Part shown: positions 22,038 through 32,305 of the stretch, one piece after another | Layout: each line of letters begins with the position of its first letter | Numbering within the stretch: position 1 is the first letter of the stretch | From: Brachypodium distachyon | Lineage: Eukaryota > Streptophyta > Magnoliopsida > Poales > Poaceae | DNA length: 64,000 nt | Direction of reading: 5' to 3' | NCBI RefSeq assembly: GCF_000005505.3 | Contig: NC_016133.3 | Location: 26,130,508-26,194,507 of the forward strand | Program-made: the position numbers and the translations under genes | Notes under the pieces: generated by a model | Databases searched by the model: none | Seen by the model: the letters and a program-made list of their open reading frames with translations, nothing else | Told to the model about the DNA's origin: nothing

Positions 22038-24740
22038 TTAGGGATCCTCAAGAAAGGTAGGATAGTCCTTGCGTAACTGATCTTCACGTTCCCATGTTGC
22101 TTCTTTGTCAGAGTGATGAGACCAAAAGATCTTGTAGAATTTGTGAGTTTCGTTGCGAGTGCGACGTTCTTTCACATCGAGAACGCGAACTGGAGACTCC
22201 TTGTAAGTGAGATCTTCGCGGAGCTCGATGGTCTCATGGTCGACTGCACGACCAGGATCCTTGAAACAACGTTTGAGTTGGGAAACATGGAACACAGGTT
22301 GGACCTTGGTGAGATTCGGAGGAAGCTCGAGGTGATAAGCTACCTCGCCTTGCCTTGCGATCACCATGAAGGGGCCAATGTAACGAGGCGCAAGCTTGCC
22401 TTTCACATTGAAATGATGTGTACCTCGCATCGGAGTGACACGAAGATACGCCTGATCACCGGGAGCATAGAACACCTCTTGGTGTTTGTTATCATAGGAG
22501 CTCTTCTGACGGGATTGAGTTGCTAACAGATTTTCCCGAATGATACGGCATTGGTCCTCAGCTTCTTGAATCAAATCTGGCCTGAAGAGTTGACGTTCAC
22601 CTGCATCGGTCCAGTTCAAGGGAGTGCGACATTTGCGACCATAGAGGAAAGTGAATGGCGCCATGCCCAGACTTGCTTGATAGCTGTTGTTGTAAGAGAA
22701 CTCCGCAAACGTTAGAGATTCCTCTCATTTCATACCAAAGGATATGACACAAGCTCGAAGAATGTCTTCAAGGACCTGATTTACCCTTTCAACTTGACCA
22801 CTAGTCTGAGGATGATAAGCGGTGCTGAAAAGGAGATTAGTGCCCATTGCCTTCTAAAAGCTTTCCCAAAATCTGGATGTAAAAGATACTTCCACGATCG
22901 GAGCTTATTTCAACTGGGACACCATGGAGAGAGACAATTCTGGCAGTGTACAATTCGGCCAATTGACTAGCTGAGATTGTTTCTTTTACAGGCAAGAAGT
23001 GAGCAACTTTAGAAAGTCGGTCAATCACCACAAAGATTGCATCATTGCCCTTGCGAGATTTCGGAAACCCAATGATGAAGTCCATTTCGATCTTCTTCCA
23101 CTTCCATGTTGGAACACTCAGAGGTTGAAGAAGACCAGCAGGCTTCTGATGCTCTGCCTTTACACAGCGACATACATCACATTCAGACACATATCTAGCA
23201 ATGTGCTCTTTCATTCTAGTCCACCAATAGCTCTTTCGGATGTCTTGATACATCTTGGTAGAACCGGGATGGATAGCAAGAGGTGTGTCATGGGCTTCTT
23301 TGAGAATTGAAACACTTTTGTCTTGATTATTAGGAACAACCATGCAATCATCAAAGAACACAGTTCCTTTGTCATCAAGTGAGAATCTCTTAGCTTTGGG
23401 ATCTTTAGCTTTTATCTGATCAGAAACCTTCTTGACAATTTCATCAAGGAGCTGAGCTTTATGAATTCTGTTTTCCAAGGATGAAACAGAAGTGACGACC
23501 AGATTTGCAAGATAACCTTTTGGAACAAGCTCAAGGTTAAGATTCTTGAAGTCCTCACAAAGATAAGGAGGTAATTCCGTGACCGTGGGAGAGTTGCAAT
23601 CAGCTTTGCGACTAAGGGCATCGGCCATAACATTAGCTTTGCTTGGAGTGTAATTAATCGACAGATTGTATTCTGAGATCAACTCCATCCATCGTCGCTG
23701 TCTGAGATTGAGATCAGGTTGGGTGAAGATGTACTTGAGGCTCTTATGATCTGTAAAGATCTCACAAGGTACACCAACAAGATAATGCCGCCATGTTTTT
23801 ATTGCAAAAACAACTGCAACGAGTTCAAGATCATGCGTGACATAGTTGAGTTCATTTGGACGAAGTTGGCGAGATGCATATGCCACAACTTCTTGGAAAA
23901 GGACAGCGCCTAGACCTTGGCGAGATGCATCGCAATAGATTTGGAAAGGTTTTGTGGTATCTGGAGGAGCCAAAATTGGAGGTGTAGTGAGTTTTTCCTT
24001 CAAAAGTTTAAATCCCTCTTCGCACTGGGAGGTCCAAACAAACTTCTTGTCTTTCTTGAGAAGGTCGGTCAAAGGCTTGGCAATTTTGGAGAAATTGGGG
24101 ACGAAACGTCGGCAATAACTTGCCAAACCAAGGAAACTCCGGATTTGCTTTGCATTCTTGGGTTGAGACCACCCAACAATGTCCTGAATCCGCTCCAGAT
24201 TGACAGCAATTTCCTTTGCTGAGATGACGTGACCAAGATAATTGACTTCTGGAAGCCAGAACTCACACTTAGAGAACTTAGCATAGAGTCTATTTTCACG
24301 AAGTTTGGAAAGGATGAGGCGAAGATGTTCTTCATGTTCTTCCTCGGATTTAGAATAGACAAGAATGTCATCCAAGTAAACCACAACAAACTTGTCCAAA
24401 TATTCCATGAAAATAGAATTCATTAGACGAGAGAAGGTAGCTGGAGCATTGGTGAGGCCAAAAGACATGACTGTGTACTCGTAAAGACCATAACGAGTAG
24501 TGAAAGCGGTCTTTGGAATGTCCTCCTTCCGGATTTTGATTTGATGATACCCTAAGCGTAGATCAAGTTTTGAGAAAACTGCGGCTCCGGCTAGTTGGTC
24601 AAACAGATCGTTGATTCTAGGAAGTGGGTATTTGTTCTTGATTGTATGTCGATTAAGAGGACGGTAATCAACACACAGACGTTCGGTTTTGTCCTTGTTC
24701 TGCACAAACAGAGTGGGACAAGTCTTCAAGTTGTCTTTTA
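22038..24740 (-). pseudogene. Chromovirus A2 pol: RT, RNase H, integrase, chromodomain
   Basis: The long minus frame 24729-22837 (630 residues) carries RT ([36 protein letters not shown] in [15 protein letters not shown]), RNase H ([35 protein letters not shown]) and integrase (zinc residues H-H in [22 protein letters not shown] in [12 protein letters not shown]; Asp in EMDFIIGFP and SSDRGSIF). A frameshift near 22845 and a stop near 22720 interrupt the integrase. The Glu (GQVERVNQ) lies in the shifted part. A last open frame, 22664-22038, holds the integrase C-terminus and a chromodomain (VRVLDVKERRTRN, WSHHSDKEATWERED), which targets integration in chromoviruses. Only a few lesions separate this from an intact pol. 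Confidence 0.95.
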
Positions 24741-24800
24741 AGGAGAGGAGCTTGGATCGATGTATCCTTTCTTCTCCAAGTCTTCAAGTTGTCTTTTAAG
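24720..24800. repeat. 23-bp direct repeat / templated insertion in RT
   Basis: aagtcttcaagttgtctttt plus aag occurs at 24720-24742 and again at 24778-24800. The second is native coding sequence (the [11 protein letters not shown] region in reverse). The first replaces the usual RT residues before [10 protein letters not shown] and breaks the frame, so it appears to be copied from 58 bp away. Confidence 0.85.
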
Positions 24801-25480
24801 TTCCGCCAACTCTGGTGGAGACATCTTGTAGTGATGCCTATGAACAGGAGCAGTTCCTAGTTCAAGTTCGATCACAAACTCAACCGCTCTGTCAGGAGGC
24901 ATACCTGGTAAGTCTTCAGGAAAAACATCCGGGAATTCGCAAACCACCTTAACAGATTCCAAAGTTTGAAGTGGCTTTGCGTCTAGAGAGTAGAGCTGGT
25001 TGCTTGGGGCCTTATAAGAGTGGAAAGTGACTATCTGGCTAGTGGAATGTGTTAGAATGATAAACTTAGCAGCACAGTCTATCAAAGCTTGATGAGGTTT
25101 AAGCCAATCCATCCCTAGAATGACATCAATGTTAGAGGGTCCGAGGGCTAGGAGGTCGGCAAAGAAGATAAGATTGCCGATTTGGATTTGGGTGCCATGA
25201 CTTATCTTAGTTGTCCTAGCCTGGGACCCAGGGGTTTGGATTAGAACAGGGTTAAGCAAGGTGTCCTGTTGCAAGTCAATTGCTCGTGCAAAAGAGTGCG
25301 AAACAAAAGAATGCGATGCTCCAGTGTCAAATAATACTTTAGCAAGAACAGAATTAACATGCAGATTACCAATGACAACGTCAGTATCTTCCTCTGCTTT
25401 CTCAACATTGACATGATTGACACGGGCACGGTTGGCATTAGACTTGTTGTTGTCATATGACCTTTGCTGATTACCCTGAG
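24738..25480 (-). pseudogene. Chromovirus A2 aspartic protease and RT linker
   Basis: In minus orientation the sequence reads VLFDTGASHSFVSHSFARAI (retropepsin active site D-T-G-A), IDVILGMDWLKPHQALIDCA (the second conserved block), then FPDVFPEDLPGMPPDRAVEF and a linker into RT ([20 protein letters not shown]). It lies between gag and RT, in the expected order. One frameshift near 25270 separates the DTGA part from the ILGMDWL part in the open-frame view. The active site is intact. Confidence 0.9.
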
Positions 25481-26463
25481 CTGGAACCCGCCTGGCTTGG
25501 AGGAGGGCGAGGTGCTGCCTGAATCTGATTTAGAGGGCAGTGAGTAGCAATGTGGCCTGGCTATTTGCACTTGTAACAGACTTTAGTGTCACTGTTCTGA
25601 TTCTAGAGTCTTTGCTGCCCATTGTAGCTCTTGAGAGAGACAGCCTGGGAGGGTGGGCGGGAGCCTTGACCACCGTTCCTCTGACCATATGCTGGATGGA
25701 CAGTTGCTTTGTTGGGAACCCACAACCTCCGTTTTTGAGAACCAGCATTGTTGTTGCCTGAGGAAGAAGACCCAGTATCACGAGAGTGCTTACGAGAATC
25801 CTCAAAATGTGCACGGCCATGTTCAGCTTGCAGAGTAGTATTGACCAAGTCTTCAAAGGAATTGCACCTGATAAGATTGAGAGCATACTTCAGCGACAGA
25901 CTGAGACCCTTGCGAAACCTTTCTTGTTTCTTCAAGTCAGTAGAGATCTCATCGCCAGCATAGCGAGCAAGACGGTTGAAATCCTTGCAGTATTCGAGAA
26001 CAGAACTCTTGCCCTCAGTTAGACTGCAGAATTCCTCATGCTTCCTGTCAATCAGACCAGCTGGGATGTGGTGCTTTAGGAAAGCGTCCTGGAAGTCAAA
26101 CCAAGTGATGACTTCATCAGGGTGCTTGGAGGCTTGGAAATTCTCCCACCATGCGGCTGCTTTACCTCGGAGCAGGTAGGTCGCAAAAGGAACCTTGTCT
26201 TCATTGGCCACACGAACCATGCAAAGAGCGCGGACCATCTCACGAAGCCAGTCATCAGCATCAAGTGGTTCCGAGGGTAGAGAAAAAGTCCTTGGATTGA
26301 GGGCAAGGAAATCCTTGATGGAAACCCTATCATTAGCCCCATTGTTTGCATTGTTGCCCTGATTGTTGTGCTGGTTGTTCATACGCTCAAGGATTTGTCC
26401 CGTCTGAAGCAGTATGTTGCCTAACTCAAGCGGAGGAGGAGGATCACGACGAACAGGTGCCAT
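25481..26463 (-). pseudogene. Chromovirus A2 gag
   Basis: I place the start at the ATG 26463-26461 (MAPVRRDPPPPLELGNIL), because residues before it in the open frame are not gag-like. The capsid region follows: DFLALNPRTFSLPSEPLDAD, ADDWLREMVRAL, LLRGKAAAWWENFQ and FDFQDAFLKHHIP, with RFRKGLSLSLKYAL near 25900. This matches the plant Retrotrans_gag family. The frame is open to 25603. The nucleocapsid knuckle continues as CYKCK, a stop in place of one codon, then PGHIATHC. The product would pack the element RNA into cytoplasmic particles; here the stop would remove the end of the knuckle and pol. Confidence 0.9.
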
Positions 26464-26703
26464 CCTGTTTGCACAATGGTTTACACAACAGTTGAAACAC
26501 AAATGCATGACATAAAGCCTCAAAGACAAGATTAAAGGATAACATGAAGTTTGAGATATCACATAGTGCCATCCAAAGATTTAGTGATTACAATCATCCA
26601 AAACAAAGGAAAGATTACACTACTCATCTTGCCATTCACAACGCACAGGAAGTGTGGCCAAGGATGGAACTACGGATACAAGAGACCTATCCTGACAATG
26701 CTG

Positions 26704-27450
26704 TCAAAACCTCGGCAGTAGCTGCGGAGAGTACGGAAACACGTACGCATCTACCTTCTGTTCCCCGTACAGGAACTGACGCGGAAGGTACGTACTCTCG
26801 AACACTCTTGGTGGGCCACGTGTTGTAGTAAACCCATCCACTGGGAACGCATGGAGCAACTCAGGAGCAAGAGGACTCGGAGGATAGCGAACTCCATTCT
26901 CGTACATTCCTGCATCCACCACGGCGGAGAGGTGACCGAGTGCTATCCAGAGCTGCTTGCGGTAGTGCTCGACCTTAGCGCGCATGTTTGCCATCATGTG
27001 CTCCTGGCTTGAAACGAAGTTGCAGAAATCGTAGCTGTCATTTGCAACCTTCTCATCGGGCAAGCCTGGAAGTGTGAAGAACATGTTCTCGCACGCGATG
27101 AAGCCCCTTGGGATATACTTGAACGGTCCTTTGTCCAGCCTTTCGTACTTCATGCGGAGTAGGGTCACGCACATGTATGCCACTTGTTGGATTGCCAACT
27201 CGATGGTGTGCCCAGTTCCCACTGCTTTGTGCACTGGAAACTTTTCTGAAGGCATGTCTTGGTGGAGGCGGACAACGACACGGTAGTACTCCTGGTTGAA
27301 GTCACGGTAATCCTCGAATACCGTGTATTCCGGCTGGTATCGGAAACCGATGTGCCTCATGATCTCGCGGAGCACCTCAGGAAAACCTTGGGTTGTCTCA
27401 CAGTTGGACATCGAGACCACCTGTGGACGAGGAGGAGCGTAGAGCAACAT
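26704..27450 (-). CDS. orf0: intact extra ORF upstream of gag in chromovirus A2
   Basis: An uninterrupted 248-residue frame lies in sense orientation between the PBS and gag: its start is about 340 nt past the PBS and its stop about 240 nt before the gag ATG. ORFs in this place (orf0) have been described for rice RIRE3/RIRE8-type Gypsy elements (from memory). Residues 40-99 show P-x-Y (PEYTVFEDY), strands EYYRVVVRLH and PVHKAVGTG, then a helix TIELAIQQVAYMCVTLLR: the order and spacing of a dsRNA-binding fold, though the usual basic KKxAK is replaced by ELA. A second conserved block is PFKYIPRGFIACENMFFTLP (109-128). The C-terminus is proline- and aromatic-rich. No signal peptide or membrane segment is seen. 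A decayed copy is at 303-700. Function is unknown; the dsRBD reading is inference. Confidence 0.75.
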   Translation of the reverse strand: MLLYAPPRPQVVSMSNCETTQGFPEVLREIMRHIGFRYQPEYTVFEDYRDFNQEYYRVVVRLHQDMPSEKFPVHKAVGTGHTIELAIQQVAYMCVTLLRMKYERLDKGPFKYIPRGFIACENMFFTLPGLPDEKVANDSYDFCNFVSSQEHMMANMRAKVEHYRKQLWIALGHLSAVVDAGMYENGVRYPPSPLAPELLHAFPVDGFTTTRGPPRVFESTYLPRQFLYGEQKVDAYVFPYSPQLLPRF

Positions 27451-27791
27451 ATGAAAGAAAGTGATTGAAGGATTAGAACTTTGGAAGAACTAGCTTTATC
27501 TATGCACTATAGATATGAGCTAAACAAGAAGGAATGGTCTTTTCTCTGACAATGAAAACCACAACAGAACTTGAATGCCACCAACTAAAAGGAACTACGG
27601 AAAAACAAACCCCGAGATACCTAGTTTAACAACTGAGGAAAAGGGGAATTCTCAAAACAAGAAGGGTGGGTGGGTGGGAAAACAAGAAAAATCAGAGTCT
27701 ACTTTTCCATTTTCAAATAGTTTAGAGATTAAAATAGTTAGTAGACTCAACTTCAACCATTTCTAACCAGGGAGAAACCTAAGGGCAGCAA
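27451..27791 (-). other. 5' leader of chromovirus A2
   Basis: The untranslated leader between PBS and orf0 is A/T-rich with purine runs. No gene is seen; the 63-residue frame on the opposite strand is low complexity. Confidence 0.6.
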
Positions 27792-27804
27792 GGCTCTGAT
27801 ACCA
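27792..27804 (-). other. Primer binding site of A2 (initiator tRNA-Met type)
   Basis: On the minus strand TGGTATCAGAGCC lies three bases past the LTR end (...gtatcaca). It is complementary to the 3' end of plant initiator tRNA-Met, the standard chromovirus and Copia primer. Confidence 0.95.
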
Positions 27805-27807
27805 AAT

Positions 27808-28910
27808 TGTGATACTCTGGGACCAAATTTATGCAATTTTAGCCCCAAATGCTACCTCGCGCATAAATTAAGCCCAGTGCCTCTCTACGATGAACACTTC
27901 ACAACATACACGCAATGTGTTCACCGCAGGTTGGAACAAAAATGATATCATTACATCAATCTAAAACACAAGATTAAGTCAAGCTCATACAAGGAGCGAA
28001 ATACCAAGTTATTACAACTCACGGACACATGTTCACAATCATCATTACACCAGCGGAAGCAAATTAGGCCGAGTACGGACAAGTTACAATTATTGGCTGA
28101 GAGGCTGAAACTGAAAGGAGAGACCGCCACAAGTTCACAGAACCCTGCCCTGGAATCTGCTGGCTAAACTTCGAAGCTGTCGTCGTCAAACCCCACGAAG
28201 TAACCACGCACCTGCTCCTCTGGGAACTTTGAAGAAAACAACGTTGCAAAGCAACTCAGTACAAAGTACGCGCAAGACTTACAGGAGATCTAAACTAGAT
28301 ATGCAACAAGTCTCAATGGATGGATAATATGGTGGGGTTATGCAGCAGCAATATATTTGGAGAGAGTCACTAATGACATCGTCTAAGTAGAGGATGAGAA
28401 GCGTCTACTAAGTGAGGTGACCTTCTAATAACTAACACCAACCAAACACAACCTCGTATCACCCCCTCAACCCTTGTGAGGAAATGATCCAAAGGCACTC
28501 ACACTTAAGCAGTTTTAAGCATATCCATGATTAAAGGCTAATTACTACTCAAGTTTAAGATATTAAGTTGATTAAACTGATTAAGTTCTTTATGATCAAG
28601 TAATGACCAACCAAGTCGTCCATAACCGTGGACACGGGTTTCCGAAAGTTTTATCCCCGCAGGATGTGCCAATTTACCGTACACGTTCGTCCAACCCTTA
28701 TTGCCACTCGAGTAGGAACACACAAAGGCATGTGTCTGCAGGATTGGGCGACACGACGTTTCCAAGTCCAACAACTAATCCAGGGGACCAACCCAACTGA
28801 GTCTATCCGAAACGAGAGCTTGGCTGAAGCGTCATGCGGACTCAAGAGTTGCGAGGACTGCTGGTAGCGGTTCAGAGCCCATAGGATAACCACTCTAGAC
28901 TAGGGTCACG
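27808..28910 (-). repeat. 5' LTR of chromovirus A2, truncated
   Basis: It starts tgtgatactctggg next to the PBS and matches 18395-19385 of the 3' LTR almost throughout, up to accactctagactag at about 28910. The remaining ~2.6 kb, including the promoter end, is missing. It lacks the inverted duplications of the 3' LTR: the sequence after gcgcataa continues normally as attaagcccagtgcc. The truncation joins the leader of a family-B element. Confidence 0.9.
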
Positions 28911-28943
28911 TTCCTACAGACAACACATCGCTCTGATACCATC
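28911..28943 (-). other. Family-B leader with primer binding site
   Basis: On the minus strand TGGTATCAGAGC (28930-28941) lies two bases after the LTR end ...ggtcgcttca. About 20 bp of leader follow before the A2 LTR is joined. Confidence 0.85.
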
Positions 28944-30480
28944 TGAAGCGACCGCCCCCTTACAAGGGTTCGATCTCTGTGCTTATTGTGCTAGTTCCTG
29001 GATCGACTCACTAGCACACACAGTTTCAAGATGTAATACCAAGATACAAAGGTCAAATGTACTTTATTACATCGTATCATCCAGAACTTAATTGTACTTA
29101 CAAATTTGCATAACCCCTTGGGTCAGCCTAACAAATATATTGATTTGACACTCTCGAGAGGTTGTACACATTCCCCACAAGAAATCGACGTGTTAATCCC
29201 TTGCTGTCCTCCAGGTGGAGTAGCAACGGCATCGACTTCAAGAATTTTCAATTTAAACCCTAGGGTTTTCACTCATTTGAGCTTTGGATCTTCAAATCAA
29301 TAAGGTTTATTTATAAAAGGGGTTTATTGCATAAGTGAGCTATCCCATAATTTTTGGTTAATTTTTGGAGTTGAAAAACTATTTTATTTAAATAGTTATA
29401 TAGCCCTAAAGACATTTATAGGGAAAATGTATTTTTATATATTTTATTTTGAGGGGAAATTACTCCCAAAAGTTGTATCATGATAAAACATGATTTTACA
29501 AATTTTCTAGAATTTATTTGGACCAATTTGAAGTTCAAAATCAAAAGTTATCAAAGAAATGAGAAAAAGGGGAAAAAAGAAAAAAAAAAAGGGAAACCGG
29601 ACCGGTCCGACCGCTTGGGCCGCACCGGCCCAGAACCGACCGCGCCCGAACCGCCCTAGCCGTACCAGCCCGCGTGCGCGCTCGCAGCCACTGACAGGTG
29701 GGGCCCACCTGTCAGGGCTGTCTTCCTCGTTAGGAAAGCCGCCAACGTCACGCCGCCGAGTCCGCGCCGGACACCGCGCGCCGCCATCTCCGGGATCCAC
29801 CCCTCTTGACCTTCCGGAAACTCGCCGACCGCGTCACTATAAAGCCCGGAGCCTCCTCTCTTCTTTCCCCCACTTGCTTCACCGTCTCCACGCGCCCACG
29901 ATGCCGGATTTCACCGCCGAGGAGCTCCGCACCCGCCGCCGTTCTCGCGCCGCGCCGACCTCGCCGGTGAGCCATTCCGCCCGCATCTTCAAATTTCTGG
30001 AGCACCTCGACCGTGCGCTTCTTTTGACACACGTGTTTTTTTTTTCTTTTTCCCTTTTTCTCAAATTTTTGATAATTTTGATTTTGAACTCCAAATTGGT
30101 CCAAATAAATATCTGGAAATCATGATTTATCATGATACAACTTTTGGGAGTAATTTACCCTCAAAATAAAATATATAAAAATACATTTGCCTTATAAATG
30201 CCTTTAGGGCTATATAACTATTTAAATAAAATAGTTTTTCAACTCCAAAAATTAACCAAAAATTATGTGATAGCTCATTTATGCAATAAACCCCTTTTAT
30301 AAATAAATCTTATTGGTTTGAAGATCCAAAGCTCAAATGGGTGAACACGCTAGGGTTTAAATTGAAATAAAATCTTTTAAAAGCCTTCTGAGATTCAAAT
30401 TTGAATTCAAACATGCAATTGTGGCATGGTGCTTAAGGATGCAATGCATATGAAAGGTCTTGAAATTTTGGGATGTTATA
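28944..30480 (-). repeat. Family-B LTR with internal inverted duplication
   Basis: The first 300 bp (28944-29249) match 57633-57800 and 58345-58453 of the full B LTR, with an internal deletion. From 29250 the sequence switches to the reverse complement of the other LTR end and runs backwards to about 30040. It then continues forwards to the normal end at 30480 (gggatgttata). A PBS lies on its left and a PPT with pol on its right, so this LTR is bordered by two element bodies. Long open frames here (29507-30125, both strands) are GC-rich LTR sequence, not genes. Confidence 0.85.
29250..30370. repeat. Large inverted repeat (arms about 320 bp)
   Basis: Bases about 29250-29585 are reverse-complementary, with scattered mismatches, to about 30045-30365. 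Examples: ataaaatatataaaaataca at about 30170 against tgtatttttatatattttat at about 29430, and the word tttggaccaatttgaagttc at 29518. The loop is about 460 bp. Confidence 0.9.
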
Positions 30481-30726
30481 GACCTAACCCCCTTAAGATG
30501 AATCTCGTCCTCGAGATTCGGTGTGGCTAGCAAAGAGGTGTGGGTGGTCTTCTCAAAGGTCATCTTCGCGTTCTCAAGTGGCTTCCTTTTCGGTGTGATG
30601 GTCCCACTGAACTTTGCAAAACTTGATAGTCTTGAATCGGGTATGTCTCTCAACTGTATCCAAGATTCTGATAGGTTTCTCCTCATAGGTGAGGTCACTC
30701 TGCAGTTGGACTTCTTCTAGGGGTTC
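30481..30726 (-). pseudogene. PPT and chromodomain stub of a family-B element
   Basis: The PPT is tcttaagggggttaggtc on the minus strand (30481-30498). Upstream of it the minus frame reads VQLQSDLTYEEKPIRILD, TVERHTRFKTIKFCKVQW and DHHTEKEAT, then a stop where Trp is expected, then ERED. This is the C-terminal chromodomain of a Tekay-like chromovirus, related to the A2 one (WSHHSDKEATWERED). Everything 5' of it is missing; at 30727 it joins mid-LTR sequence. Confidence 0.85.
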
Positions 30727-32305
30727 ATATTTCTTACTCCATCCAGTCAGAGCCCATTTAGCTTGTGGTTGTACTGGAAGCTACTAAACAGGAAACTAGT
30801 CCAGTCTCTGGTAACCCAGGTGGCATTCCACATTTGCGACGCAAGCGCTCGCCGAATCCACGAAAGAGACGTCCATGGACGATCCATCTCCGAATGCACG
30901 AAGACTCGACTCAGAGGGACCCATAGAAATGGACCTGATGTCGCATAACATCTCGAATACTCAAAGCAGTCCACCCAGGATGGTTCATTAGGGTTGTTTT
31001 GCCAAGTTTCCAAAATCACTCCACATCATCATTTCACAGTGATTGAGATTCCCTTCCACGTTTACTAACATAGCATGGCTAAGCAATACTAACCACGATG
31101 ACTATTGGTGGAGGATTCATGGCAAAGGTAACCCTATAGCTAGTGGGTCAAATCATAGCTAGCATAAGTACAAGTAATAATCCTATCAATGCATTTTCTA
31201 CAAACAACTCTAATGCATAAGTATTTTAAAAACAATAATAATAGGATAATGATCAAAGTGAACTTGCCTTGGTAGCAGTTGGAGTTCCAACATTCGTCAC
31301 AATCACAAGGTTCGCTCTCCGAGAAAACTATTCAAATAGAAACAATATACGCACACATAAACACACAATTCACATCATGACAAAAGGAAGTATGCTATGA
31401 TGCGATGCAAGCATGTGACATGATTTGGTTCATTTTATTTGGGTGATCAACTGATCCTAAGCATTGCTAATTAAAACAAATGCATATGGTTTTAATCAAA
31501 AAGCAAAAGCTAGGGTTTAAACCCTAGAATAAGGTTTTATTTGCATCTGCAAAACAAATTAATTCAAAAAATTTGTTTCTCTGTCCCAATGGACAGAGGA
31601 TAATAAAACAAAATTTTGGGCACTGCTTTTAATTAAAAAGGATTTCTAAAAAATTAGTTATGAATTAAAAGGCATTAAACCCTATTCTGTAAATTGACTG
31701 TGGTTCAAATATTCAGATTTGAAATTGGACAGTGCCAAAAGATTCTACATTTTTTAAGGATTCCAGAAAGGTGTGGATCATCAAATTTGGCCAAACAGAT
31801 TAAAAGATATGATCATTTAAAGTTACAGGAGCCTTTTCGCAAAAGTGCCATTTATTCTAAGCCGGGATGAAAATTTTATTCTCGTTTTTTATTTAATCAG
31901 TGCCACGTGTCAGCTCCTGATTGGACGATACCGGTTCCCTTAAAATTATAAAACGATCTAATCTCAGCCGTCGAATGAGATCGGACGGTTGAGGGCTCTC
32001 GGGCTCACCTCCGGCCGGCTAGGGTTCCGACGAACGGCGTCCGACGGCGGGGTGTTCCGGTGGTTGCCGGAGCTCGGGGAAGCAGCGGACGAGGGCGGCG
32101 CGGCACGGTGAAGAGCGTGACGCGGTCCGCGCGACGAAAAGAGATCGAGGGCGACGCCCAGGACGGCGGGGACTCCTGGCGTCGTGGGCGCGGCTCCGAC
32201 GAGGTCGGGCGGCGCAGTTTCCGACGGCTAAGGGGCACCATAAACAAAACCACGTGTGTCAAAAGAAGCGCACCGTCGAGGCGCTCCAGAAATTTGAAGA
32301 TCTGG
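30727..32305 (-). repeat. Family-B LTR, internal part
   Basis: Homologous to 58537-60070 of the full LTR (for example ctggaagctactaaacagga, and the gtcccaatggacagagga block near 31585). Both LTR ends are missing. The right end (about 32245-32305) is also found inverted at 29985-30040. The open frame 32060-32521 begins in this GC-rich LTR stretch and has no recognised product. Confidence 0.85.

Noticed and set aside
29507..30133. Frames of 84-188 residues on both strands
   Set aside because: They fall in the inverted duplication of LTR B and translate LTR sequence, including homopolymer stretches.
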